This document shows, piece by piece, positions 17,962-27,324 of a DNA stretch of 47,334 bases. Numbering within the stretch: the stretch's first letter is position 1; each line of letters begins with the position of its first letter. The translations under genes were made by a program, and so were the position numbers. The notes beneath the pieces were generated by a model, which saw only the letters and a list, made by a program, of their open reading frames with translations, was not told where the DNA came from and did not search any database. The stretch spans positions 1 through 47,334 of the forward strand of contig CACBWF010000004.1 of NCBI GenBank assembly GCA_902542925.1, in the 5' to 3' direction. This DNA comes from an uncultured Alphaproteobacteria bacterium (GTDB taxonomy: Bacteria > Pseudomonadota > Alphaproteobacteria > Methylaequorales > Methylaequoraceae).

Positions 17962-19223
17962 AATTTCTCGATTATTTTATCTATTTTACTCCAAATTTTT
18001 TCAACCTTTTTTTTTTCATGATTTCGTACTACATTGTTTTTTTTAATAAAAATTTGCCTTTTATTTGGATTATTTAATAGATCTTTAATTGTCATTGACA
18101 ACTCATTGAAATTTTTAACTTGAATGATTCCTTGCTTTTCTTTGTAGCTTTCAACTATGTCGTAAAAATTTTCATAATGTGGACCAATTATTATACAGCA
18201 ATTAAAATGAGAAGCTTCAATTGGATTTTGTCCTCCATGAGGAATAAAAGATCCACCCATAATAACTATTTTTGAAAGATTGTAGAATAATCCCAACTCC
18301 CCAAAAGTATCTACTATTAAACAATCTTTGTTTGTTGAGATATAATTTGAGCTTGACCTTTTAGAAAAATTTAAATTATTAGATTTAAAAAAATATTCAA
18401 TCTTTCCAGATCTTTCGGGGTGTCTTGGAACTACAATAAGAAATAAATTTTTTTTTTGTTTTTTCAGGATTTTAAATTCTTCAATAATTTTATCTTCTTC
18501 ACCAGGATGACTACTAGCTAAAAGAATTATTTCTTTTTCTTTAAGATTTTTTTTGAAAATCTCATAGTTTTTTTTGTTGAAAGGAAGCTTTTTCGAAAGA
18601 AATTTTATATTTCCGTAATTTAAAACTTCCTTTACTCCGATCATTCTGAGTCTGTTTTCAGTAGTTACGTCTTGAGCAAAGCAGATTTTAAAACTACTTA
18701 GTAAACTTATTGCAGTATTCGGAAATTTTGACCAATGATTGAAAGTTTTTTTAGAGATTCTTGAATTTAATGAAATAAGTTTAAGCTTTCTTTTTTTTGA
18801 TTCATTTAACAAATTAGGCCAAAATTCTGACTCTAAAAAGAAACCAATATCTGGTTTCCAATGGTTAAAAAATCTTCTTACTACAAACTGAATATCAATA
18901 GGTGTAAACTGATGAATAATTTTTTTTGGAAATCTCTTCTTTACTATATAAGCTGAAGTTAACGTACTGGTTGTAATAAGTATTTTATGATCTGGATATT
19001 TTTTTGAGATCATTTTAACTATAGGGAGTACAGACAGTGACTCGCCAATACTAACTGCATTAATCCATATAATTTTTCTATGAGGTTTTATTTTTTTATA
19101 AGAACCAAATTTTTCATTTAAACTTCTCAATGTTTCTTTTGATAAAAACAATCTCAATATAAAGAATAGTACTATTGGTAGATACAGTATATTTGAAAAT
19201 AAGGAATACAGATTAATTAACAT
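17958..19223 (-). CDS. waaA: 3-deoxy-D-manno-octulosonic acid (Kdo) transferase
   Basis: Adds Kdo from CMP-Kdo to lipid IVA. 421 residues, a GT30 glycosyltransferase with an N-terminal membrane anchor (about residues 1-28). The catalytic region reads WINAVSIGESLSVLPI, and the acceptor domain shows SEFWPNLL. The C-terminal nucleotide-binding half has PRHPER, GGSFIPHGGQNPIEA and IIGPHYENF. It sits between the DUF374 acyltransferase (one base away) and lpxK (four-base overlap), the expected lipid A context. Whether it adds one or two Kdo cannot be told from the sequence. Confidence 0.95.
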   Translation of the reverse strand: MLINLYSLFSNILYLPIVLFFILRLFLSKETLRSLNEKFGSYKKIKPHRKIIWINAVSIGESLSVLPIVKMISKKYPDHKILITTSTLTSAYIVKKRFPKKIIHQFTPIDIQFVVRRFFNHWKPDIGFFLESEFWPNLLNESKKRKLKLISLNSRISKKTFNHWSKFPNTAISLLSSFKICFAQDVTTENRLRMIGVKEVLNYGNIKFLSKKLPFNKKNYEIFKKNLKEKEIILLASSHPGEEDKIIEEFKILKKQKKNLFLIVVPRHPERSGKIEYFFKSNNLNFSKRSSSNYISTNKDCLIVDTFGELGLFYNLSKIVIMGGSFIPHGGQNPIEASHFNCCIIIGPHYENFYDIVESYKEKQGIIQVKNFNELSMTIKDLLNNPNKRQIFIKKNNVVRNHEKKKVEKIWSKIDKIIEKL

Positions 19224-19224
19224 A

Positions 19225-19884
19225 TCAATTTACAAATGTTTCGGAAAGTTTTGTGATCCTCTTTAATTCATTCTGAATTTCTTTTGAGTGACTCTCAAAT
19301 GTTTTATTACCATCCCAAAAAATTGGATTACCCCAAACTATTCCAAACTTATTAAATGGAAATACAAAAGCGAATCTATCCCAAGATTTAATATTTTTTT
19401 TAAATTTAGCACCCACGCTTAGTGGCAAAATAACAGCATTAGTAGATTTTGCTAGAGATGAAATACCTTTTTTAACAACCATTCTCGGCCCCCTAGGACC
19501 ATCTGGTGTAATTCCAATTACTTTATTTTCACTTATTAATTTAAGTATTTTTTTTGTAGAACTTAATTTATTTTTTGATGATGATCCAGAAATTGTTTTG
19601 ATTTGAAAATATGAAACTGCTTTTGAAATAAGCCTTCCGTCTGGATGTGAAGATATAAGCATATAAAATTGTTTGTTGAAGTTCCAACAAAGAGGTGTCA
19701 TTAATAAGTTTCCGTGCCAAAAACAAATGATAATTCTTTTTTTTTTTGAAACTAATTTTTCTACTCTATAGTAATCTTTTACTAACCAAATAGAGCTATG
19801 GTAGCAAATTTTTATATACACGGAAATTATCCAGGATAAAAAACTTTGTATTAATTGTAATCTTAAAAACTTTTTAAAAATCAT
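19225..19884 (-). CDS. DUF374 lysophospholipid acyltransferase family protein
   Basis: 219 residues beginning at the ATG at 19884; a TTG one codon earlier is possible, and a GAGG lies eight bases before the ATG. The family motif region reads CFWHGN and SSHPDGRLIS, followed by GITPDGPRGPRM, typical of DUF374. This family belongs to the PlsC-like acyltransferases and is frequent next to waaA and lpxK in alphaproteobacteria, so a role in acylating lipid A or an envelope lipid is likely; the substrate is unproven. It is translationally close to msbA upstream and waaA downstream. Confidence 0.88.
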   Translation of the reverse strand: MIFKKFLRLQLIQSFLSWIISVYIKICYHSSIWLVKDYYRVEKLVSKKKRIIICFWHGNLLMTPLCWNFNKQFYMLISSHPDGRLISKAVSYFQIKTISGSSSKNKLSSTKKILKLISENKVIGITPDGPRGPRMVVKKGISSLAKSTNAVILPLSVGAKFKKNIKSWDRFAFVFPFNKFGIVWGNPIFWDGNKTFESHSKEIQNELKRITKLSETFVN

Positions 19885-19889
19885 CAACT

Positions 19890-21662
19890 TTACCTCAGTT
19901 GATTTTTGTAGAGTGTTTTATATAAAATTGATGTTTTTATAAGTTTTGAATGAGAGCCTTTATCCACAATTAATCCATTATTCATTACTATAATTTGATC
20001 AGAATTTTTCACGGTAGATAATCTGTGGGCGATAATAAGGACTGTTTTACCAATCATCAATTTATCCAGGGCGATCTGAATTTTTGATTCTGATTCAGTA
20101 TCAAGAGAAGAAGTTGCTTCATCAAGTAAAAGAAATGGTGCATTTTTCAAAAATGCTCTTGCAATTGATAACCTCTGTCTTTGACCACCAGAAAGCATGA
20201 CACCATTCTCTCCAATTTCTGTTTCATATCCATTTGGTAATTTTGAAATAAAACCATGACAACCAGCTTTCTTTGATGCACTAATTATTGCAGCTAATTT
20301 TTTATTAGGAGAACCATACTGAATATTGTATTTGATTGTATTATCAAATAAAACTACATCTTGGCTTACTAGTGAAAACAAATTCCTCAAATCCTTCAGA
20401 CTAAATTTTTTTATATTTGTATCATTAATTAAAATTTCACCTTTTTGTAAGTCATAAAAACGAGGTAAAAGATTCAATAAAGATGTTTTACCTGCACCTG
20501 AAGGACCAACTATTGCAGTTTTTTTTGCATGTTCAAACATGATTGAAATATTTTTCAAAATAAGTCTTTTAGATGAAGTATATCTAAAATTTATATCTTT
20601 TAAGTAAATTGTTTTAATTTTTTGAGAATCCAAAATACCTATGTCTTTATCACCTTTATCAAGAATATTAGTTTTATTATCTATTATAAAAAAAACTCTT
20701 TGTGCTGCTGCCATAGCATTTTGTAACGTGGCGTTTAGACCAGCAAGAGATTTTACTGGTTGGTAGGCCATAATAAGAGCTGTCATAAATGAAAAAAAAG
20801 TACCTGGCGTTGTTTCTCCGGCAACAACTTGACTACCCCCAACCCATATAATACCTGCAACTGCAATACCGCCAAGTGTTTCCATGAGTGGCCTAGCAAT
20901 TGAACTAATTTTGTTAGCTTTGTATGTAAGAAAAAAAATACCCTCTATAGTATTACCGATGTTTTTTTTTTCATAATTTTCCATATTAAACGATTTGACT
21001 GTTTTTATTCCCATAAAAAGTTGTGATAACTTTGAACTTAAATCGCCAAAACTTTCTTGAGTTTGAGTAGAGATTTTTCGAATTCTCTTTCCAATTCTTA
21101 CAATTGGAAATATAGAGATTGGGAACACAATAAATGCAAATACCGCAAGTTTCCAATCGTGGTAAAACATAACCGAAACTAAGAAAATAACTGTCAGTAT
21201 ATCTTTTACAATATTTGTTAAAACTGTGTGAACACCTCTTGTTAATGAACCTACATCAGCTAAAAATCTTGAAACAAGTGTTCCTGAATTTGTTGAGTCA
21301 AAAAAACTTAAATCACTTCTTAATAATGAATTAAGCATTTCAGATTGAACATCAGCTACGATTCTAAAACCTATAAAATTCATTAAAATTGACTGAAAAT
21401 ACGCTGCCATTCCTTTAAAAATTGCAATTAAAAGTATCGCAATTGGAAGAATCATTAACATTTTCAAATTTTTGTTTAAAAAAATATCATCTAGAACTGG
21501 TTGCATCATCCAGGCATTAATCGCAGTTGCGGAAGCAACAATTACCATGCATAAGAAAGCTAAAAATAATTTTGAAAAATGTTTTTTGACGTAGTTACTT
21601 ACTAGTCTTTTCAGAAGATATTTGGTTGTTTCTTTAGAAGGTTTATTATTAGCTTTGGACAA
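19890..21662 (-). CDS. msbA: MsbA-like ABC transporter, lipid A flippase type
   Basis: Half-size ABC exporter of 590 residues with membrane and ATPase domains fused. The N-terminal region has six predicted helices (about 30-310). The ATPase domain has the P-loop GPSGAGKT at 386-393, signature LSGGQ at 490-494, Walker B LLLDE at 511-515 and the switch His in IIAHRLST. Position between an IMPase gene and the lipid A genes DUF374, waaA and lpxK supports flipping of core-lipid A across the inner membrane. Other exporters of this type share the same motifs, so the name rests partly on context. Confidence 0.9.
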   Translation of the reverse strand: MSKANNKPSKETTKYLLKRLVSNYVKKHFSKLFLAFLCMVIVASATAINAWMMQPVLDDIFLNKNLKMLMILPIAILLIAIFKGMAAYFQSILMNFIGFRIVADVQSEMLNSLLRSDLSFFDSTNSGTLVSRFLADVGSLTRGVHTVLTNIVKDILTVIFLVSVMFYHDWKLAVFAFIVFPISIFPIVRIGKRIRKISTQTQESFGDLSSKLSQLFMGIKTVKSFNMENYEKKNIGNTIEGIFFLTYKANKISSIARPLMETLGGIAVAGIIWVGGSQVVAGETTPGTFFSFMTALIMAYQPVKSLAGLNATLQNAMAAAQRVFFIIDNKTNILDKGDKDIGILDSQKIKTIYLKDINFRYTSSKRLILKNISIMFEHAKKTAIVGPSGAGKTSLLNLLPRFYDLQKGEILINDTNIKKFSLKDLRNLFSLVSQDVVLFDNTIKYNIQYGSPNKKLAAIISASKKAGCHGFISKLPNGYETEIGENGVMLSGGQRQRLSIARAFLKNAPFLLLDEATSSLDTESESKIQIALDKLMIGKTVLIIAHRLSTVKNSDQIIVMNNGLIVDKGSHSKLIKTSILYKTLYKNQLR

Positions 21663-21681
21663 ATTAAATACTTTCCTTTTA

Positions 21682-22461
21682 TTAATTACGTATTATATCA
21701 CAGAATTTTTTATGAATGATTTTATTTGCTGAAATTAATGAAGGAATTTTTAAATTTTGTGTATTATAACTAATTTCGTCGCCGTTAATAAGTGAGATCT
21801 TTCCACCTGCTTCCTGTAGGATTAGAGATGCTGCAGCTATATCCCAATCACTTTTTCTAGTAAAGCTCAAAGTTGCATCAATTTTACCTTTTGCTACTAG
21901 CGCTATCTTATATGCTATTGAACCAATCTTTTCAATATCTTTAATTTGCAATTTTTTTTTTTCTAATTTGTCAGACTCGGAACTACTAATAGCAATTGTT
22001 GCACATTCTAGTTCGTTAGTTTCACCTACAGTAATTTTTTTCTCATTGCAAAAGGCTCCCTTATTTTTAATGGCATAAAAATTTTCATTAGTACTTGGAT
22101 TATAAACTATCCCAAAAATTGGCTTATTCCTGTCAACTAGGGCTATAGATATACTATATTCAGGTTTTTTATTTATAAAAGATCTAGTTCCGTCAATAGG
22201 GTCAACACACCAAAATAAATCATTTTTAAATCTAGATTTATTATCAACTGACTCTTCAGAAATCCATCCAAACATTGGTGTATGATCTTGAAAAAATTTT
22301 TTTAAAAAGTTATTAATTTCTAGGTCTGCTTTAGTTACCGGCTGATTTTTAGATTTATATTCGAATGTAATATCCTTTTTGCTATACTCTAATGCTATTT
22401 CACCAGCTTTCTTGATTGCTTTGAATGAAAGGTTTACGAGTTCATCATCAAGCAGGGCCAC
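21682..22461 (-). CDS. Inositol monophosphatase family phosphatase (SuhB/CysQ-like)
   Basis: 259 residues starting at GTG. Metal-binding residues of the family are present: E69 and E70 in WISEESVD, D87 and D90 in VDPIDGTRSF, and the downstream WDIAAASLILQEAGG. It could act on inositol-1-phosphate or on 3'-phosphoadenosine 5'-phosphate; the adjacent pmbA and lipid A genes match where alphaproteobacterial CysQ-type genes are usually found. It starts three bases after the pmbA stop, within the same run. Confidence 0.9.
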   Translation of the reverse strand: MALLDDELVNLSFKAIKKAGEIALEYSKKDITFEYKSKNQPVTKADLEINNFLKKFFQDHTPMFGWISEESVDNKSRFKNDLFWCVDPIDGTRSFINKKPEYSISIALVDRNKPIFGIVYNPSTNENFYAIKNKGAFCNEKKITVGETNELECATIAISSSESDKLEKKKLQIKDIEKIGSIAYKIALVAKGKIDATLSFTRKSDWDIAAASLILQEAGGKISLINGDEISYNTQNLKIPSLISANKIIHKKFCDIIRN

Positions 22462-22464
22462 GTT

Positions 22465-23805
22465 TTAAACCCCGGCAACAGTTAGATTATTAACTAGGCA
22501 AGATGGAGCATTAGTAGAATAGTTAAATTCTAAATCAGTGCAAGGTAAAAGATTTTGAAAAATATCAAGAAGATTTCCTGCAATTGTAACTTCTGATACT
22601 GGATAAGCTATTTCACCATTTTCAATCCAAAAACCACTTGCTCCTCTAGAGTAATCGCCATTAGAAATATTAATTGAACTACCCATTAGATCAGTCACTA
22701 GAAACCCTTTTTTTAGTGATTTAATAACATCTTTTTTAGTATCAGAGCCTTTGTCAAGATATAGGTTAGAAGGAGAAGGACTAGGAAGTGATGAAGCAGC
22801 TCTAGATGCATGGCCTGTAGTTTCTTGATTTAGTTGTCTCGAATAGTCCAGATTATTAAAGAAAAATCTTAGCACTCCATCTTCAACCAAGTGTTTTTTC
22901 TCTGATTTAATGCCCTCACAATCCATAATTTTAGATTTTAAGTTTTTCTTCATAAGAGGATTATCAATAATATTAATTGAAGAATTAAAAACCTTTTTCC
23001 CAATCTTGTTTTTTAAAAAACTAGTTCCTTTACTGATTAGACTAGAATTTGCTGCAGACGCTAAATTATTAATCAAACTGGATGAAACCCTAGAGTCAAA
23101 TAATACATCTGTTTTGCAAGTTTTAATTTTTCTAGAACCAAGCTTTTTAATTGCTCTAGTTGCACATTTTTTTCCAATCGAACTAAAGTCACCAAGTTCT
23201 GAAAAAAAAATTTTTGATTTGTAGTCATATTCTTTTTCCATATTTTTACCTTCACCGGCTAAAACTGACAAAATAAAACTAGAAACAGTTTTTTCATATT
23301 CTTGAAATACTCCGTTTGAACCAGCCAAAATGCATTTAAGCTTAGTCCAAGAAACTTCTGCACCTTCCGAATTGGTAATTTTTTTATTATTAAGAGCACT
23401 GTTTTCAAGTATTGAAGCAGTTTTACTTAGTTTTTCAAATGTTGGTGTTTCTTTATCAAAAACTTCAAGCTTAAGTTGATCTTTTTTACTAAATGAATAG
23501 ACTTGATTTTCATTAGCAAGACCACAATGTTGATTTTCAGGAACAAAGGTAGCCATCTCAAAAACTTTTGATATTAATTTATTAATATTTCTTTCACTTA
23601 TATCTGTTGAAGAAATTATGGACTGTTTTTTACCTATTATTGCTCTTAACCCAATTTCTAAACTATTTGATCTTTCATTCTTTTCCAATTTACCCAATCT
23701 TTGTGTGGATGACATAGATAAACTGTCAATAAGGAATACATCGCATTGATCACAACCTTTATTTTTTAACTTTTTAATAATATCTAGTACAAAATTCTTA
23801 TTCAT
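22465..23805 (-). CDS. pmbA: TldE/PmbA family peptidase subunit
   Basis: Partner of TldD in the TldD/E protease, known for trimming modified peptides and degrading antitoxins in E. coli. 446 residues from the ATG at 23805 (MNKNFVLDIIKKL); a longer frame to 23919 crosses into the divergent DUF4170 gene and is not supported. No HExxxH motif is present, as expected for the TldE subunit. Family blocks include RLGKLEKNERSNSLEIGLRA and, near the C-terminus, GDYSRGASGFWIENGEIAYPV. The catalytic subunit tldD is also in this window at 27321-28721. Confidence 0.95.
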   Translation of the reverse strand: MNKNFVLDIIKKLKNKGCDQCDVFLIDSLSMSSTQRLGKLEKNERSNSLEIGLRAIIGKKQSIISSTDISERNINKLISKVFEMATFVPENQHCGLANENQVYSFSKKDQLKLEVFDKETPTFEKLSKTASILENSALNNKKITNSEGAEVSWTKLKCILAGSNGVFQEYEKTVSSFILSVLAGEGKNMEKEYDYKSKIFFSELGDFSSIGKKCATRAIKKLGSRKIKTCKTDVLFDSRVSSSLINNLASAANSSLISKGTSFLKNKIGKKVFNSSINIIDNPLMKKNLKSKIMDCEGIKSEKKHLVEDGVLRFFFNNLDYSRQLNQETTGHASRAASSLPSPSPSNLYLDKGSDTKKDVIKSLKKGFLVTDLMGSSINISNGDYSRGASGFWIENGEIAYPVSEVTIAGNLLDIFQNLLPCTDLEFNYSTNAPSCLVNNLTVAGV

Positions 23806-23879
23806 TACACTTAATCTAATTAAAATGATATTATGTATATATATAAAAATTACTAAGGTTAAAAGGATAATTGTAAACA

Positions 23880-24062
23880 ATGAGTTTTTGGGTAGTTGGT
23901 GGTATTTATAAAGATACAAAATTTAAGGAGTTAGCTGAAGGACAAAAGTTAGAAAAATATGGTCCATTTAAAGAATATTCAGAAGCTAGACAAAAATGGG
24001 ATTATCATTCATGGCAAAACGTTGACAATTGTTTTTATCGATTTACGATAATTCAAAAGTAA
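23880..24062 (+). CDS. DUF4170 family small protein
   Basis: Sixty residues beginning MSFWVVGGIYKDTKF, with KYGPFKEYSEA and a central VDNCFYRFTII. This pattern (WVVGG, YGPF, VDN..YR) is that of DUF4170, a short conserved alphaproteobacterial protein of unknown function. It is divergent from pmbA and its end overlaps the end of the convergent ubiA by 10 bases. AAAGGA lies 12 bases before the ATG. No signal peptide or membrane segment is seen, so it is probably cytosolic. Confidence 0.88.
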   Translation: MSFWVVGGIYKDTKFKELAEGQKLEKYGPFKEYSEARQKWDYHSWQNVDNCFYRFTIIQK

Positions 24063-24931
24063 TAAATACTGTGGAGTAATAAACAAAACGAAATCGCTCC
24101 TCCAAGACCAACATTTGATATAAAAATTTTTAAAAAACCATCTTTTCTTTTCAAATCAAAATTTTTAATTTGATTAAAAAAGTGAAAAATGATGAGAATA
24201 GTTATAAAAAAAAAAAAGTATTTATTAATTCCAAAAAGATAAAAACTTACTATAAAAAGGCTAGTGCTTATCATATAAAAAAAAGTTAGCATTGGCTTTG
24301 GGTAGTTTTTAATTTTTTTTGCTATCGAACCTATGTCATGCTTAGTATCATCTTCTATATCTTGAAAAGCATATATAGTATCATACCCTAATGTGAGGAA
24401 TACACCTGCAAAATATAAACTTAACAAACCTATTGTAATTGACTGGTGTAAGGCATAATAGGATATTATTGCTCCCCAATTAAAAACTATACCCAAAAAA
24501 AGCTGAGGATAATTTGAAATTTTTTTTACAAGCGGGTAAAAAAATACAAAAGGAATAATAAAGAAACTTATCAGAATAGTGTAAAAATCAAAGTTAATAA
24601 CAATTAATAATCCAAAAAATAATTGAATGATTAAGAAATATACAGCTTGTTTTTTTGATAATACCCCTGATGCAAGAGGTCTGTTTCTTGTTCTTTTTAC
24701 TTTAAGATCTAAAGGAGCATCTATCAAATCATTGATTGTACATCCAGCTCCTCTCATCACAATTGAACCTAAAAAAAACAAAGTTAAATTTTTAGCGACA
24801 ATTAAATCAAATGGATGATTGATTAAGCTGCCCCAGTAACATGGCCACATTAATAGAAAGGCACCGTAAAGTTTATTATATCTGCCTAGTTCTATGAAAA
24901 GTTTAAATTTATTTATAAATTGTTTGTACAT
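24053..24931 (-). CDS. ubiA: 4-hydroxybenzoate polyprenyltransferase
   Basis: Integral membrane enzyme prenylating 4-hydroxybenzoate in ubiquinone synthesis. 292 residues, mostly hydrophobic with about eight or nine predicted helices. The two Asp-rich prenyl-diphosphate motifs are NDLIDAPLD and DTIYAFQDIEDD, with RTRNRPLASG after the first. The start codon is only 26 bases from the divergent rsmE start. Ubiquinone supply fits the aerobic chain represented by the cytochrome oxidase genes further on. Confidence 0.94.
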   Translation of the reverse strand: MYKQFINKFKLFIELGRYNKLYGAFLLMWPCYWGSLINHPFDLIVAKNLTLFFLGSIVMRGAGCTINDLIDAPLDLKVKRTRNRPLASGVLSKKQAVYFLIIQLFFGLLIVINFDFYTILISFFIIPFVFFYPLVKKISNYPQLFLGIVFNWGAIISYYALHQSITIGLLSLYFAGVFLTLGYDTIYAFQDIEDDTKHDIGSIAKKIKNYPKPMLTFFYMISTSLFIVSFYLFGINKYFFFFITILIIFHFFNQIKNFDLKRKDGFLKIFISNVGLGGAISFCLLLHSIYYF

Positions 24932-24957
24932 TTCAAAAGGTTAAATTATAAGAATTT

Positions 24958-25677
24958 ATGTCTAATATCAGATTATACGTTGAATCAGAAATTACCAAAA
25001 GCGTCGAAATAAAAATTTCTAAGGATAAAATTCATTACTTAAAAAATGTAATGAAAGTTCGAAACAATCAAAATTTTTTTATTTTCAATCCATCTTCTGG
25101 CGAATGGACAGCAAAATTTTATAAAAATAGTTTAGTACCAGAAGAATGTGTTAGAAAACAAGAGTCGGATACACAAGATATTTGGGTATGTTTTTCTTTA
25201 GTAAAACCAAAAAATGTAAATTTTCTTATTGAAAAAGTTTCTGAAATTGGTGTAAAAAAAATTTTTCCTCTAATTACAGAATTTTCTCATAAGCACAAAT
25301 TTAAAAGAGACAGATTACAAAAAATAGCAATAGAATCTGTTGAGCAATCAAATGGTTTAATTATACCCGAGATTATGGAGATTTTAGAAATAAAAAATTT
25401 TTTTGAAGTTATAAGTAATGACAGGGCAATTATTTTGTGTGATGAGAAAAACATTACAAATCCAATATCTCACTCATTGAAAGAGATCAAGGGAAAGAAA
25501 TTTGCAATTCTTATTGGTCCAGTCGGTGGCTGGTCAAAAAATGAGAGAGATATTTTCTCGAATTTAGATAATTGCAGAAAAGTTTCCCTCGGTGCTCGTG
25601 TTCTAAAGGCAGATACAGCAGCTATTTTTTCACTATCTTGCCTAAGAGCAATGCAAATGGAGATAATCAATGAATAA
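24958..25677 (+). CDS. rsmE: 16S rRNA (uracil-1498 N3)-methyltransferase
   Basis: SPOUT-class methyltransferase of 239 residues. An N-terminal PUA-like region contains the segment HYLKNVMKVRNN. The C-terminal trefoil-knot shows LIGPVGGWSKNERDIF and LGARVLKADTAAI, the SAM-binding signature of RsmE. It overlaps gshA by eight bases, an arrangement I recall from other alphaproteobacteria. No anomalies. Confidence 0.94.
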   Translation: MSNIRLYVESEITKSVEIKISKDKIHYLKNVMKVRNNQNFFIFNPSSGEWTAKFYKNSLVPEECVRKQESDTQDIWVCFSLVKPKNVNFLIEKVSEIGVKKIFPLITEFSHKHKFKRDRLQKIAIESVEQSNGLIIPEIMEILEIKNFFEVISNDRAIILCDEKNITNPISHSLKEIKGKKFAILIGPVGGWSKNERDIFSNLDNCRKVSLGARVLKADTAAIFSLSCLRAMQMEIINE

Positions 25678-27010
25678 TTCTGATATTACGAAAGAGAAAT
25701 TAATTAAATTTTTTGAAAGTGGTTGTAAAAAAAAGGAAAGTTGGAAAATTGGAACTGAACATGAGAAATTTGGTTTTCGAAAAAAAAATCTACAACCAAT
25801 AAAGTTCCAAGATATTCAAGTTATTTTTAGATCACTTGAAGAGAAATTTGGTTGGACAAAAGTTACAGAAAATGACTTAATAATTGGTTTAAAGAAAAAT
25901 TTATCTAGTATTTCTCTGGAACCTGGGGGACAAATTGAATTATCGGGAGCACCTTTATGTAACCTTTTTGAGACGTGCAGAGAGGTTAACTCTCATCACA
26001 GTGAACTTAGTTTGGTTTCAGATCCTTTAGATATTGATTACATGGGGATTGGGTTTTTACCAAAATGGGATCTTGATGATATTGAAACAGTACCCAAGGC
26101 AAGATATAAAATTATGAAAAATTATATGACAAAAAGAGGTAAGCACGGCCTTGATATGATGCATAGAACTACAACAATTCAAGCAAACTTGGACTATGAG
26201 TCAGAAATTGATATGAAAAACAAATTCAGAGTCAGTTTAGCGATTCAACCTGCGGTTATTGCTTTATATGCAAATTCTCCTTTTTTTTCAGGAAAATTAT
26301 CAAAATTTTTAAGTTATAGATCTTGGGTATGGAAAAATACAGATAAAGACAGGTGTGGTGTGCTTCCTATGGTATTTGATGAAAGTTTTTCTTTTGAAAG
26401 TTATGTTGATTATGCATTATCAGTACCAATGTATTTTATAAAAAGAAACGAACATTATTATGACTTTTCTGGGTGTTCATTTAGAGATTTCATAAATCAA
26501 AAAAAACCTTTTGAATCATTCCAAATTTCAATGAAAGATTGGGAAGATCATTTAACAACGATTTTTCCTGAAGTAAGGCTAAAAAAATATTTAGAATTTA
26601 GAGGGGCTGATGGAGGCCCATGGTCAAATGTTTGTGCACTCCCAGCATTTTGGGTTGGTTTATTGTATGATCAAAAAAACCTTGATGAGTTGTCTGATAT
26701 TGTTACTAAATGGGATATTAGTCAGATAGTAAAATTTTATGATGATGTAGCAAGTGTTGGTTTGCAAGCTAAAACCCCAGGCGGAAAAAGTTTAAAAGTT
26801 TTTATCAAAGAGCTTTTAAATAAATCAAAAAAGGGTTTAGACCGAAGGGATATAAAAAATTCTAACAAGAATGAGTCAATTTTTTTAGATCCACTATTTG
26901 AAATTTTAGATAAAGGTGAATCACAAGCAGAAATTTGGAAAAAAATGTATTATGATGTGTGGGGAAAAAATGTTGATTTTATTTACAAAGAAAATTATTT
27001 CGGCAAATAG
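25670..27010 (+). CDS. gshA: Glutamate-cysteine ligase, plant/alphaproteobacterial type
   Basis: First step of glutathione synthesis. 446 residues of the GCS2-related class shared by alphaproteobacteria and plants. Key blocks are WKIGTEHEKFGF, LEPGGQIELSGAP, THR-rich DMMHRTTTIQANLDY, and ANSPFFSGK. The RGADGGP segment near residue 305 is also characteristic. Its gene overlaps rsmE and is followed after 14 bases by the chorismate mutase. Glutathione would serve the single-Cys peroxiredoxin encoded at 38359. gshB is not in the window. Confidence 0.95.
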   Translation: MNNSDITKEKLIKFFESGCKKKESWKIGTEHEKFGFRKKNLQPIKFQDIQVIFRSLEEKFGWTKVTENDLIIGLKKNLSSISLEPGGQIELSGAPLCNLFETCREVNSHHSELSLVSDPLDIDYMGIGFLPKWDLDDIETVPKARYKIMKNYMTKRGKHGLDMMHRTTTIQANLDYESEIDMKNKFRVSLAIQPAVIALYANSPFFSGKLSKFLSYRSWVWKNTDKDRCGVLPMVFDESFSFESYVDYALSVPMYFIKRNEHYYDFSGCSFRDFINQKKPFESFQISMKDWEDHLTTIFPEVRLKKYLEFRGADGGPWSNVCALPAFWVGLLYDQKNLDELSDIVTKWDISQIVKFYDDVASVGLQAKTPGGKSLKVFIKELLNKSKKGLDRRDIKNSNKNESIFLDPLFEILDKGESQAEIWKKMYYDVWGKNVDFIYKENYFGK

Positions 27011-27024
27011 TTTGAGGAAAACTG

Positions 27025-27324
27025 ATGAAAAAAAAATTTAAATCAATTCAAGAGGTAAGGGTTCAAATTGATAAGATTGATGAAGATATTTTAAATCTGA
27101 TTTTTAAAAGACAAGATCTTGTTATAGAGGCTGTAAAACATAAGACAAAGGAACAAATAATTGATGAAGTTAGAATAGAGTACATAATAAGTAAACTTAG
27201 GAAGAAATCTGAATTAAAGTCAATCTCACCTGAACTAATAGAAAAAATTTGGAGGTTAATGATCAATAATTTTATCGAATTTGAAAAAGAGAACTTTGAT
27301 AAGATTCACAAAAAACTTGACTAA
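27025..27324 (+). CDS. Chorismate mutase, AroQ type
   Basis: 99 residues, all-helical, free-standing. The family pattern is clear: IQEVRVQIDKIDEDILNLIFKRQDL, then a conserved Lys, DEVRIEYIISKLR, and a C-terminal SPELIEKIWRLMINNFIEFE. It converts chorismate to prephenate for Phe and Tyr synthesis. AroQ domains are also found fused to prephenate dehydratase, but here the domain stands alone with its own start preceded by a GAGGAAA sequence. It overlaps the 3' end of convergent tldD by four bases. Confidence 0.9.
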   Translation: MKKKFKSIQEVRVQIDKIDEDILNLIFKRQDLVIEAVKHKTKEQIIDEVRIEYIISKLRKKSELKSISPELIEKIWRLMINNFIEFEKENFDKIHKKLD